A DNA stretch of 64,000 nt, taken from positions 84,860 through 148,859 of the forward strand of contig OY288154.1 in the NCBI GenBank assembly GCA_958439195.1, written 5' to 3'. The translations under genes were made by a program, and so were the position numbers. The stretch comes from an uncultured Paracoccaceae bacterium. Its GTDB lineage: Bacteria; Pseudomonadota; Alphaproteobacteria; Rhodobacterales; Rhodobacteraceae. Of this stretch, positions 52,562-61,615 are shown one piece after another. The notes beneath the pieces were generated by a model. It saw only the letters and a list, made by a program, of their open reading frames with translations, ran no database searches and was not told the origin of the DNA. Within the stretch, counting starts at the first letter, position 1. Every line of letters starts with the position of its first letter.

Positions 52562-53305
52562 TCACAGCACGCCAAACCGCCCGCTGACCGCTGCCGCATG
52601 GGCGGCCAGCGCCGGATTACCGGCCCATTGCGCCAAAAGATCGGCCCAGCGCAGCGGCACGAACACCACATCATCGCCCTTCACCGCCTGACGATAGGCC
52701 GCAATCTCCGCCGCATGCGCGCGGATCGCGGCAGGGTCCAACGGCTTGCCACTGCCCCATGCCGCCGGCGCGGCGTGCAAATAAACCAGCACCGCACCCA
52801 GCCCCCGCTTCTGCGACTGCGTGCGCAACCCATAGGCGTGCTTCACCAGTTGCACCGCGTCCAGATGGCGAAACCGCGTCGTCCCCGCCATCAGCGCCGC
52901 CCGCATCGCATCATGGCGCGCCATGCCCGGCCCCCAGTCGCGGCTGTCATAGGCTTCGGAAAACACCGTGGCCTTGCCGGGGCGAAACGGCTCATACCGC
53001 TTTGCTTCGATCCCCACCAAAGATGTCGCCGTGGTCAGCGCCGCATCCAGCCAGGGATGCCGCCCCCCCTTCCACGGAAACCGCATTTCCACCTCGATCT
53101 CCACCCTCACCGGCTGCCCCATCGGCACCCCCGGCAGGGCTGGCAACCGCTCGGCACGGTTCAAAAACCAGCCCAGCGCATTCACCGCCAGCGCCGCCGA
53201 CGATTCCGGGCTGTCAAACTTGCCCGACGCCACCTCATTCCCCGGCGACCGCTCCAGCGCGGCAAGAACAGCATCAACCGGCACACCGGAAAGGAAATCT
53301 GGCAC
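52562..53305 (-). CDS. PD-(D/E)XK nuclease-like protein (restriction-endonuclease fold)
   Basis: A 247-residue protein. The likely active-site core is SPESSAALAVNALGWF, then PWLDAALTTATSLVGIEAKRYEPF, giving D...(E)xK (Asp near 106, EAK near 119-121), as in the PGN_0703-like restriction-endonuclease fold. GTG 53305 is chosen over the in-frame ATG at 53476 because AGGGGG is 7 bases upstream; the earlier start would add a Cys/Gly-rich tract. No methylase or phage gene is adjacent, so a restriction role is not supported. It lies divergent from mreB. Confidence 0.7.
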   Translation of the reverse strand: MPDFLSGVPVDAVLAALERSPGNEVASGKFDSPESSAALAVNALGWFLNRAERLPALPGVPMGQPVRVEIEVEMRFPWKGGRHPWLDAALTTATSLVGIEAKRYEPFRPGKATVFSEAYDSRDWGPGMARHDAMRAALMAGTTRFRHLDAVQLVKHAYGLRTQSQKRGLGAVLVYLHAAPAAWGSGKPLDPAAIRAHAAEIAAYRQAVKGDDVVFVPLRWADLLAQWAGNPALAAHAAAVSGRFGVL

Positions 53306-53746
53306 GGCATACCCCCTGAATGACCATCCCCCTTCCCATAGGTCCGAAGACCGCGCAGGGAAAGGGCAGCCATCCACCCCCGCCCCGCAAAACACCCAGA
53401 ATCGCCCCTCCGACACCGCCACAAACGGCACAAGGCCCGCGGCAAAACACCCCCGATCAACGCCGATTTTGCACAATCACCTTGGCCAATGGCCCGCGCC
53501 GATCACCGGAATTCACAATCACGCCGCACCCAATGATCGAATTGTGCAACGCAGCCCGCTGTGTGGGCCTTGATCCCCGATTTTTCGCAGGAAAATCGCA
53601 ACTTCTGCCGCATCACGCGGAAACGCGCCCCGCCACCCCCTGTGGGCTTTCGCTGAACCCCACCTGCCTTTATATGGTTACGCTTGCCTCGGCCAACGCT
53701 GAGTCGCAGGTTCATCTCTTATTGCGTCGCACAGGATCACCCCAGC
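53306..53746. other. Intergenic region upstream of mreB
   Basis: No gene is supported in 441 bases; short open frames here lack family likeness. It contains a TATATGG patch at 53671-53677 (possible -10 for mreB), a 9-base inverted repeat TTGCACAAT/ATTGTGCAA at 53469-53477/53541-53549, and an AT-rich hairpin at 53579-53597 described separately. Confidence 0.6.
53579..53597. repeat. AT-rich hairpin with CGCAG loop (single copy of the twin-hairpin family)
   Basis: GATTTTT (53579-53585) pairs with GAAAATC (53591-53597) except for one T/G, with loop CGCAG, the same loop as the hairpin at 36135. Only one hairpin is visible here. Confidence 0.75.
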
Positions 53747-54784
53747 ATGTCGGTACTTTCGGGCATCTTTTCGTCGGACATGGCGATCGACCTCGGCACG
53801 GCGAATACGCTCGTCTACATTCGCGGCAAGGGGATCGTGCTGAATGAACCCTCGGTCGTGGCCTATCACACCAAGGATGGCAAAAAGCAGGTTCTCGCCG
53901 TCGGCGAAGATGCCAAGCTGATGCTGGGCCGCACCCCCGGCAGCATCGAAGCAATCCGCCCGATGCGCGACGGCGTGATTGCCGATTTCGAAGCCGCTGA
54001 GGAAATGATCAAGCATTTCATCCGCAAGGTTCACAAGCGCACGACATTTTCCAAACCCAAGATCATCGTCTGCGTCCCCCACGGCGCAACCCCGGTGGAA
54101 AAGCGCGCAATCCGCCAATCGGTCCTGTCCGCAGGCGCCCGCCGCGCGGGCCTGATTGCCGAACCCATCGCCGCCGCCATCGGCGCGGGCATGCCCATCA
54201 CCGATCCCACCGGAAACATGGTGGTGGATATCGGCGGCGGCACCACCGAAGTGGCAGTCCTGTCGTTGGGCGACATCGTCTATGCCCGTTCTGTCCGCGT
54301 CGGCGGCGATCGGATGGATGAGGCGATCATCAGCTATCTGCGCCGCCACCAGAATCTGCTGATCGGCGAATCCACCGCCGAACGCATCAAAACCTCCATC
54401 GGCACCGCCCGCATGCCCGATGACGGGCGCGGTTCTTCCATGACGATCCGGGGCCGCGACCTGCTCAATGGCGTGCCCAAGGAAACCGAAATCAATCAGG
54501 CCCAGGTCGCCGAAGCCTTGGCCGAACCCGTCCAGCAGATCTGCGATGCCGTGATGCAGGCGTTGGAGGCCACGCCCCCCGACCTCGCCGCCGATATCGT
54601 TGACCGGGGCGTCATGCTCACCGGCGGCGGCGCGCTGCTGGGCGATCTGGATCTGTCATTGCGCGAACAGACCGGCCTTTCGATCTCGGTCGCCAACGAG
54701 TCACTCAATTGTGTCGCGCTCGGCACCGGCAAGGCGCTGGAGTATGAGAAACAATTGCGGCATGTGATCGACTACGACAGTTGA
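53747..54784 (+). CDS. mreB: Rod-shape-determining actin homologue MreB
   Basis: A 345-residue actin-fold ATPase that positions the elongation machinery. Phosphate 1 motif DMAIDLGTANT near residue 13, DIGGGTTEVAV and the adenosine motif MLTGGGALLGDLD near 290. ATG 53747 (MSVLSGIFSSD) is the family start; the in-frame ATG at 53684 would add 21 residues. First gene of the shape operon. Confidence 0.97.
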   Translation: MSVLSGIFSSDMAIDLGTANTLVYIRGKGIVLNEPSVVAYHTKDGKKQVLAVGEDAKLMLGRTPGSIEAIRPMRDGVIADFEAAEEMIKHFIRKVHKRTTFSKPKIIVCVPHGATPVEKRAIRQSVLSAGARRAGLIAEPIAAAIGAGMPITDPTGNMVVDIGGGTTEVAVLSLGDIVYARSVRVGGDRMDEAIISYLRRHQNLLIGESTAERIKTSIGTARMPDDGRGSSMTIRGRDLLNGVPKETEINQAQVAEALAEPVQQICDAVMQALEATPPDLAADIVDRGVMLTGGGALLGDLDLSLREQTGLSISVANESLNCVALGTGKALEYEKQLRHVIDYDS

Positions 54785-54852
54785 TCGCTGCGCCCCACAG
54801 GGCACAGCATCGGCGAAAGCTGATCGCCGCGCCCACAGGCGGGCACGGCATC
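54782..54852 (+). repeat. Imperfect direct repeat in the mreB-mreC gap
   Basis: A unit of about 30 bases beginning TGATCGC(T/C)GCGCCC and ending GCA(C/T)...GCATC occurs at 54782-54811 and again, with small indels, at 54821-54852. It starts at the mreB stop codon. Function unknown; probably a local duplication. Confidence 0.75.
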
Positions 54853-54867
54853 TGAACAGAGGCAGCC

Positions 54868-55851
54868 GTGGCAAAGCGCACCATCGGACCAGACGATTAC
54901 GCCCGCCCCCTGCGACGCCTGTTCGTGGGGCTTTTCGTGCTGCTCCTTCTCGGCATCTTCCTGCTCTGGCGCATCGACAGCCCCCGCGTCGAACGCTTCC
55001 GCGCCGCTTTGGTGGACCGGGTCGTCCCCTCTTTCGACTGGGCGCTGCTGCCAATCACCAAGGCCGCCGCGATGATCGACGAATTCCAAAGCTACGCCAG
55101 CCTCTACGAACAGAACCAGGAACTCCGCCGCGAACTTCAGCAGATGAAGGCGTGGCGCGAAGCGGCCCTGCAACTGGAACAAAAGAACGCCCGCCTCCTC
55201 GATCTCAATCAGGTGCGGCTTGACCCGAAACTCACCCATGTCACCGGCGTGGTGCTGGCCGATAGCGGCTCGCCCTTCCGCCAGTCGGTCCTCCTCAACG
55301 TCGGCGCGCGTGACGGCATCCGCGACGGCTGGGCGACGATGGATGGCATAGGCCTTGTGGGCCGCGTCTCCGGCGTGGGCGAACGCACGGCCCGCGTGAT
55401 CCTGCTGACCGACAGCAACTCCCGCGTTCCGGTCACCGTGCAACCGTCGGGCCAAAAGGCGCTGCTGTCGGGCGACAACAGCGCCCTGCCGCCGCTGGAA
55501 TTTCTGGAAGATTCCGATCTTGTCCGCCCCGGCGACCGCGTGGTCACCTCTGGCGATGGGGCGATGTTGCCTGCGGGCCTGCTGGTGGGTCAGGTGGTCA
55601 TGGGCACCGACCGCCGCCTGCGCGTCGTCCTTTCGGCCGATTACCAACGGCTGGAATTCCTGCGCGTCTTGCGCAGCCACGAATTGACCCCCATCACCGA
55701 TGCGGGCGCCCTGATCGCGCCGCCCCCCACCCCGGCGGAACCCGATGCCGAAACTGGCGAAGGCAGCGCCACCACCACCGACCCCTCCGCCGCAGGCGGC
55801 ACCGAGGATGTGACCGAAGGCTCCCCCGAAACGGCGGCCACCGATGGTTGA
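54868..55851 (+). CDS. mreC: Cell-shape protein MreC
   Basis: A 327-residue protein: N-terminal membrane helix (about 17-33), a coiled-coil (about 75-110, ASLYEQNQELRRELQQMKAWREAALQLEQKNARLL), then the beta-barrel MreC domain (VTGVVLADSGSPFRQSVLLNVGARDG) and an acidic Thr/Glu-rich tail. It scaffolds the cell-wall elongasome on the periplasmic side. Start is GTG 54868 (GTGGCAAAGCGC) with GAGGCAG upstream. Overlaps mreD by 8 bases. Confidence 0.93.
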   Translation: MAKRTIGPDDYARPLRRLFVGLFVLLLLGIFLLWRIDSPRVERFRAALVDRVVPSFDWALLPITKAAAMIDEFQSYASLYEQNQELRRELQQMKAWREAALQLEQKNARLLDLNQVRLDPKLTHVTGVVLADSGSPFRQSVLLNVGARDGIRDGWATMDGIGLVGRVSGVGERTARVILLTDSNSRVPVTVQPSGQKALLSGDNSALPPLEFLEDSDLVRPGDRVVTSGDGAMLPAGLLVGQVVMGTDRRLRVVLSADYQRLEFLRVLRSHELTPITDAGALIAPPPTPAEPDAETGEGSATTTDPSAAGGTEDVTEGSPETAATDG

Positions 55852-56383
55852 AGGTCTGCGCTCATCCGTCTGGCTCTATCGCGCGGCCTTTCTGGGCATG
55901 GCGCTGGCCCTTCTGTTCCTGCGACTTCTGCCCCTTGGGTCGGTCGCGGGCGATTGGCCGGGGCCGGACCTGCTGCTCTGCCTGATCTTCGCCTGGGTCA
56001 TGCGTCGCCCCGATTACCTGCCCGTCCTGCTGATCGGGGCCGTCGTCCTGCTCGAAGACCTTATCCTGATGCGCCCCCCCGGCCTCTGGACGGCGCTGGT
56101 CATCCTTGCCACCGAATTCATCCGCGCCCGCGTGACACTGACCCGTGAATTGCAATTCCTCACCGAATGGCTTCTGGTCGGCGGTCTGATGGTTGCACTC
56201 CTCATCGTTTACCGGCTGGCCTTTACGGTCGTTTTCCTGCCGCAACCCGGCTTTGGTTTTGCGCTGTTGCAGACTTTGTGGTCCATCCTGTGCTATCCGC
56301 TTGTCGTCGTCGCCTCGCGCCTTGCCTTTGACCTGCGCAAGCCCGCCACCGGCGAAGTCGATGCCTACGGACGGAGGTTGTAA
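55844..56383 (+). CDS. mreD: Cell-shape protein MreD
   Basis: A 179-residue inner-membrane protein with five or six helices, small and divergent as usual for MreD; PWPDLLLCLIFAWVMRRPDYLPVLLIGAVVLLEDLILMRPPGLW is the best-conserved stretch. It bridges MreC and the enzymes MrdA/RodA. Overlaps mreC by 8 bases and precedes mrdA by 3. Confidence 0.85.
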   Translation: MVEGLRSSVWLYRAAFLGMALALLFLRLLPLGSVAGDWPGPDLLLCLIFAWVMRRPDYLPVLLIGAVVLLEDLILMRPPGLWTALVILATEFIRARVTLTRELQFLTEWLLVGGLMVALLIVYRLAFTVVFLPQPGFGFALLQTLWSILCYPLVVVASRLAFDLRKPATGEVDAYGRRL

Positions 56384-56386
56384 GAC

Positions 56387-58330
56387 ATGAGACGCACCGC
56401 CCGCGACACCGAAGAAAGCGCCCGCCGCATCAACCGCCGGTCCCTGCTGATGGGCGGCGCAATGGTGGCGATGTTTGCCGTCCTCGGCGCAAGGATGCGC
56501 CACCTGTCGGTCGAACAGGCCGATGAATTCCGCCTTCTGGCCGAAGAAAACCGCATCAACATGCGCCTGATCCCGCCCGAACGCGGGCTGATCCTTGATC
56601 GCAACGGCAAGCTGATCGCCGGGAACGAACAGAATTACCGCGTCACCATCACCCGCGAAGATGCGGGCGATGTCGATACCGTTCTGGCCCGCCTCTCCCG
56701 CCTGATCCCCGTCACGGCCGAAGATATGGAACGTATCCGCCGCGACATCGACCGCAACTCTCCCTTCGTGCCGATCATCGTGGCCGACCGCCTGCCGTGG
56801 GAAGATTTCTCAAAGGTGGCGATGAACGCCCCCACCCTGCCCGGCGTCACGCCCGAAGTGGGCCTGTCCCGCCACTACCCGCTGGTCGAGGATTTCTCCC
56901 ACGTCGTCGGCTATGTCGGCCCGGTCAGCGAAAAAGACCTTGAGGAACGCCCCAACCCGCCCCCCGTCCTGCGCATTCCCGAATTCCAGATCGGCAAGAT
57001 CGGCGTCGAACGCTGGATGGAAGAAACCCTGCGGGGTTCCGCGGGCAACAAGCGGATCGAGGTCAACCATGTCGGCCGCGTGATGCGCGAATTGGAACGC
57101 ACCGACGGCACCCCCGGCCAGGACATCCAGTTGACGCTGGATGTCGACGTGCAGAACTTCGTGCAGGCCCGTCTGGGCGAAGAAAGCGCCTCTTGCGTGG
57201 TGATGGATGTGAATACCGGCGAAATCATCGCCTGCGCCTCCTCGCCTGGCTTCGACCCCAATCTCTTTGTGCGCGGCATCACCCAGCGCGACTATTCCGC
57301 GCTGATGGAAGATGACCACCGCCCGCTGGCCAACAAGACGGTGCAAGGCGCCTATCCGCCGGGATCGACCTTCAAGATGGTCACCGCACTTGCCGCGCTT
57401 GAGGCGGGCGTCATCACCCCCGAAAGCAGCTATAGCTGTCCCGGCTACATCGAATTCGGCGACCGCCGCTTTCACTGCTGGAAACGCGGCGGCCACGGCA
57501 GGGTCGATCTGGCCCGGTCGCTGTCGGAAAGCTGCGACGTCTATTACTACGAAATCGCGCAAAAGGTCGGCATCGACAAGATCGCCGAAATGGGCCGCCG
57601 CCTTGGCCTTGGCATCCGCCACGATCTGCCGATGTCGGCGATTACCGAAGGCATCATGCCCGACCGCGCGTGGAAGATGGAACGCTGGGGCGAAGACTGG
57701 CGCATCGGCGACACGATCAACGCCTCCATCGGTCAAGGCTATGTTCTGGCCTCACCGCTGCAACTCGCGGTAATGACCGCGCGGCTGGCCACCGGACGCG
57801 CTATCGTGCCCCGCATCCTGCACACCGTTGGCGGCCAGCCCGTCGATCTGCCTCAGGCCGAACCGCTGGGCCTTGATCCCGCTGGCCTGCGGTCGATCCG
57901 CGACGGCATGTTCGAGGTGATGAATTCCCAGCGCGGCACTGCCTTCAGTTCGCGGGTGGCCGATGACACGATGGTGCTGGCGGGCAAGACCGGCACCAGC
58001 CAGGTCCGCAACATCACCGCCGCCGAACGCGCCCGCGGCGTGGTCTCCAACGATGACCTGCCCTGGGAACGCCGCGACCACGCGCTCTACGTGGGCTACG
58101 CCCCCTTCGACAATCCGAAATACGCCGTGTCGGTGGTTGTGGAACATGGCGGCGGCGGGTCCGCCGTCGCGGCCCCGATCGCCCGCGACGCCATCCTGCG
58201 CGCCCTGCATGGCGACATCCCGCCCCTGACCGCCTATCCCACCAACCAGCGCGGCCGCATCGAAACCGATCTGAACGCCCTGAAGGAACGCCTGCGCGAC
58301 ACCGGCCCCGCCGGCAGCTCGCGGGCCTAA
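56387..58330 (+). CDS. mrdA: Penicillin-binding protein 2 (MrdA)
   Basis: A 647-residue class B transpeptidase for lateral wall synthesis. Membrane anchor at about 20-40, dimerisation domain with PPERGLILDRNGK, and the transpeptidase core with SxxK in PPGSTFKM, the SxD motif in SESCDVYYYE and KTGTSQ near 540. Cross-links peptidoglycan with RodA and MreBCD. Confidence 0.95.
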   Translation: MRRTARDTEESARRINRRSLLMGGAMVAMFAVLGARMRHLSVEQADEFRLLAEENRINMRLIPPERGLILDRNGKLIAGNEQNYRVTITREDAGDVDTVLARLSRLIPVTAEDMERIRRDIDRNSPFVPIIVADRLPWEDFSKVAMNAPTLPGVTPEVGLSRHYPLVEDFSHVVGYVGPVSEKDLEERPNPPPVLRIPEFQIGKIGVERWMEETLRGSAGNKRIEVNHVGRVMRELERTDGTPGQDIQLTLDVDVQNFVQARLGEESASCVVMDVNTGEIIACASSPGFDPNLFVRGITQRDYSALMEDDHRPLANKTVQGAYPPGSTFKMVTALAALEAGVITPESSYSCPGYIEFGDRRFHCWKRGGHGRVDLARSLSESCDVYYYEIAQKVGIDKIAEMGRRLGLGIRHDLPMSAITEGIMPDRAWKMERWGEDWRIGDTINASIGQGYVLASPLQLAVMTARLATGRAIVPRILHTVGGQPVDLPQAEPLGLDPAGLRSIRDGMFEVMNSQRGTAFSSRVADDTMVLAGKTGTSQVRNITAAERARGVVSNDDLPWERRDHALYVGYAPFDNPKYAVSVVVEHGGGGSAVAAPIARDAILRALHGDIPPLTAYPTNQRGRIETDLNALKERLRDTGPAGSSRA

Positions 58331-58347
58331 GGGGAAGGTTTCACCGC

Positions 58348-59487
58348 ATGAGTTTTCTCGAATACCAGCTCAAAACCGTCCCCGGCGGCCTGCGCAAGGT
58401 GCTGCACCTGAACTGGCCGCTTGTGGTGCTGGTCACCGCCGTCTCGTCGGTCGGCTTTCTGATCCTCTATTCCATCGCAGGCGGCAACCTGTCGGTCTGG
58501 GCCGAACCGCAGATGAAACGCTTTGCCGTGGGCCTTGTCCTGATGTTTGCCATCGCCTTCGTGCCGATCTGGTTCTGGCGCAACATGGCGGGCCTTGCCT
58601 TCGGTATCTCGATCCTCCTCCTCCTCGCCGTGGAATTCTTTGGTGCGGTCGGGATGGGCGCGCAGCGGTGGCTGGACATCGGCCCTTTGCGCATCCAACC
58701 GTCCGAGTTGATGAAGGTGACGCTGGTGATGATGCTGGCCGCCTATTACGACTGGCTCGACATCAAGAAAACCTCGCATCCGCTCTGGGTGCTGATCCCG
58801 GTGGTGATGATCCTTGTCCCCACCTTCCTTGTGGTCATCCAGCCCAACCTCGGCACCTCGCTCATGCTTCTGATGGGGGGGGCCGCCGTGATGTTCGCGG
58901 CGGGCGTCTCCATCTGGTATTTCGCCGCCGTCGCCGCCTTGGTCGCGGGCCTGGTCTTTGCCGTTTTCGCCGCGCGCGGCACCCCCTGGCAATTCCTGCA
59001 CGATTACCAATATCGCCGCATCGATACCTTCCTTGACCCCTCCGCCGATCCCCTCGGCGCGGGCTATAACATCATGCAGGCCAAGATCGCGCTCGGCTCC
59101 GGTGGCTGGGGCGGCAAGGGCTTCATGCAAGGCACGCAGTCACGGCTGAACTTCCTGCCCGAAAAGCATACCGATTTTATCTTCACCACCCTGGGCGAGG
59201 AATTCGGTTTCGTCGGTGCCTTCTCACTCCTGGCGCTTTACGGCCTGATCCTGTTCTTCTGCTTCACCTCGGCAATGGCCAACAAGGATCGCTTCAGCCA
59301 GTTGCTGATCATCGGTCTTGCCGCCAACTTCTTCCTCTACCTCGCGGTCAACCTGTCAATGGTCATGGGCATGGCCCCGGTGGTGGGCGTGCCGCTGCCC
59401 TTCCTCTCCTATGGCGGATCGGTCATGCTGGTGCTGCTGATCGCCTTCGGCCTGATCCAAAGCGCGCATGTCCACAGGCCCCGATAG
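58348..59487 (+). CDS. rodA: Rod-shape peptidoglycan glycosyltransferase RodA
   Basis: A 379-residue SEDS-family enzyme with ten transmembrane helices. Conserved catalytic loop and IQPSELMK (GPLRIQPSELMK), PNLGTS, the GSGGWGGKGFMQGTQS motif and GVPLPFLSYGGS. It polymerises glycan strands with PBP2. 17 bases after mrdA; last intact gene of the window. Confidence 0.95.
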   Translation: MSFLEYQLKTVPGGLRKVLHLNWPLVVLVTAVSSVGFLILYSIAGGNLSVWAEPQMKRFAVGLVLMFAIAFVPIWFWRNMAGLAFGISILLLLAVEFFGAVGMGAQRWLDIGPLRIQPSELMKVTLVMMLAAYYDWLDIKKTSHPLWVLIPVVMILVPTFLVVIQPNLGTSLMLLMGGAAVMFAAGVSIWYFAAVAALVAGLVFAVFAARGTPWQFLHDYQYRRIDTFLDPSADPLGAGYNIMQAKIALGSGGWGGKGFMQGTQSRLNFLPEKHTDFIFTTLGEEFGFVGAFSLLALYGLILFFCFTSAMANKDRFSQLLIIGLAANFFLYLAVNLSMVMGMAPVVGVPLPFLSYGGSVMLVLLIAFGLIQSAHVHRPR

Positions 59488-59521
59488 CACAGGCCTCATC
59501 CACCAAAGGCCCACACAAACC

Positions 59522-60458
59522 ATGACCCTCACCGTCCTCTTCGCCGCCTCCGATTGCCAACTGGGCCACCTATGCCGCCCCCCTGCGCGCTTCGATGGCC
59601 CAGGCCGGGCTGGCCGCCACCCTCACCCGCGACGCGGCCCCGAAACGGTCGACTACATCGTCTACGCCCCCACCAGCCCCTTGCAGTATTTCACGCCCTA
59701 CACGAACTGCAAGGCGGTGCTGTCGCTCTGGGCCGGGTAGAACGCATCGTCGGCAACCCCACCCTGACCCAACCCCTTTGCCGCATGGTCGATCCCGCCC
59801 TGGCCGAAGGCATGGTGGAATGGGTGGTGGGCCACGCCCTGCGACATCACCTCGGCATGGACCGCCACATCGTGAATCCCGGCAGGGTCTGGGATCCCAC
59901 CTGCCCGCCCCTCCTGGCCCGCGAACGCCCCATCGCCCTGCTTGGGATGGGCGAATTGGGCACCGCCTGCGCCCGCGCCCTTGCCGCGCTCAACTTCCCC
60001 GTCACAGGCTGGGCCCGCAGCCCCAAATCCGTCCCCGACATCCCCTGCCTGCACGGTGCGGACGGGCTAGGAAAAAACCCTCTCCACCGCGCAGATCGTC
60101 GTCACCCTCCTGCCCAAAACGCCGGATACCCGAAAACCTGCTGAACGCCCGCACCCTCGCCCTGCTGCCCAAGGGGGCCGCAATCCTGAACCCCGGCCGC
60201 GGCGCGCTGATCGACGATGACGCCCTCCTCGCTGCACTCGCCACGGGCCATATCGGCCATGCCACACTGGATGTGTTCCGCATTGAACCGCTGCCGCAGG
60301 ATCACCCCTACTGGACCCATCCCCGCGTCACCGTCACCCCCCATATCGCCGCCGATACCCGCGCGCCCTCATCCTCCCGCGTGATCGCAGAAAACATCCG
60401 GCGCAGCGAAGCGGGCCTCCCCCTCCTCCATCAGGTCGACCGCCAGCGCGGCTACTGA
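59522..60458 (+). pseudogene. Glyoxylate/hydroxypyruvate reductase-like gene (GhrA family), frameshifted
   Basis: Joining three frames gives a D-2-hydroxyacid dehydrogenase of about 310 residues: MTLTVLFAAS, ETVDYIVYAPTSPLQ, LALLGMGELGTACARALAALNFPVTGW (NAD motif), LLPKGAAILNPGRGALIDDDALL and HPRVTVTPHIAA. At least five single-base shifts are needed: an extra base near 59560, missing G near 59643, missing G near 59736, extra base near 60072 and extra C near 60130. Most are in homopolymers. Either the sequence has errors or the gene is decaying; the preserved catalytic motifs favour sequencing errors. Confidence 0.75.
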
Positions 60459-60531
60459 CGGTCCGCAACACAGGGCGCAGAACGCCAAACCTTTTCGAAC
60501 ACCGCCTTCAATCTGGCCCTGCCGCCCCCAT

Positions 60532-60623
60532 TTCACCTTGGCAAAAATACCCAATTCCGCACCAAACACCCCCACCCCGGTCGCCTGACGGCGCCCGCCT
60601 CCTCCCCCGCATGCGGGGGGAGG
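60532..60623 (-). repeat. Second copy of the Rhodobacteraceae intergenic repeat
   Basis: On the minus strand GGGTATTTTTGCCAAGGTGAA (60532-60552) matches the box at about 2053-2075. A near-perfect palindrome centred on GCATGC (60601-60623) provides its hairpin partner. The rest of 60459-60724 is GC-rich non-coding sequence without recognisable genes. Confidence 0.65.
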
Positions 60624-60724
60624 GGCCGGGGGAGGGGGTGGCGCGTTTCCCCCGCGCACCGGTCGGGATTGGAACAGACCGCCTCGCCCCGCCATGGCCT
60701 TTTAACCGCAAATCAGGGGGCGAA

Positions 60725-61615
60725 ATGCGCTACGGTCTGGGTATGGTGCTGGTGGTGGTGGCCGGGGTGATCTGGTCCACCCAAGGCCTCGTCTTTCGTC
60801 AGATCGACGCCGCCGGAACCTGGGCCGTGCTGTTCTGGCGCTCGGTCGGCATGGTCCCGGTCCTGCTGGCTTTCCTCATCTGGCGCGCGGGCGGCTCGCC
60901 CCTGCCAGCCATCCGCGCCGTGGGCATCGCAGGGGTTCTGGGGCGGCTTGGGCTGGTGGGTGCCTTCGCGGCGCGATCTATTCGATCCAGTCCACCACCA
61001 TCGCCAATGCCGTCTTTCTTTTTGCCGCCTCACCCTTTCTCACTGCGCTGATCGGCTGGGCCGTGCTGGGCGAACGGGTGCGGCCGCAAACCTGGGCTGC
61101 AATGGCCGTCGCCATGACGGGCATCTTCGTCATGGTGCGCGACGGGCTGGAAGGCGGGGCCTTGGCGGGCAATATCGCGGCCCTTCTGTCGGCCCTCGGC
61201 TTTGCCGTCTTCACCGTTTCCCTGCGCTGGGGCAAGGTCGCCGATAGCCTTGCCCTCGGTCCTTCTGGGCGGCGTCTTTTCCATTGCAGCCGGGGCCATC
61301 ATCGCCGCGGCAGATGGGCCAGTCGCTTGCCGTCCCCCTCCCCGATGCGCTCTGGTCCATTGCGATGGGCGCGGTCACGCTCTCTGGCGGGATGGTGCTT
61401 TACGAACTCGGCAGTCGCGTCGTGCCCGCCGCCGAATCCGCGCTCTTGTCGAATATCGAGGTGATGCTGGCCCCGCTCTGGGGTCTGGCTCTTCCTGAAC
61501 GAATCCGCCAGCCCCCGCCACCTTCCTCGGCGGCGCAATCCTGCTGGTCGCCGTCACGATGAATGCTGTCTCGGGCGCGCGGCGTGTCGCGGCCGCCCGC
61601 ACCGCCACCCCCTAA
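60725..61615 (+). pseudogene. DMT/EamA transporter gene, frameshifted
   Basis: The pieces add to an EamA protein of about 295 residues: MRYGLGMVLVVVAGVIWSTQGLVFRQIDAAG, IANAVFLFAASPFLTALIGWAVLGERV, VMVRDGLEGGALAGNIAALLSALGFAVFTVSLRWGK, and YELGSRVVPAAESALLSNIEVMLAPLW. Shifts are required near 60971 (missing G), 61249 (extra C), 61319 (extra C), 61477 (extra G) and 61508 (extra C). With the neighbouring genes broken the same way, sequencing error is the likeliest explanation. Confidence 0.75.

Noticed and set aside
59522..61615. Programmed ribosomal frameshifting in the GhrA- and EamA-like genes
   Set aside because: There are too many shifts of both signs, without slippery sequence plus structure, in unrelated genes; sequence error or decay is simpler.
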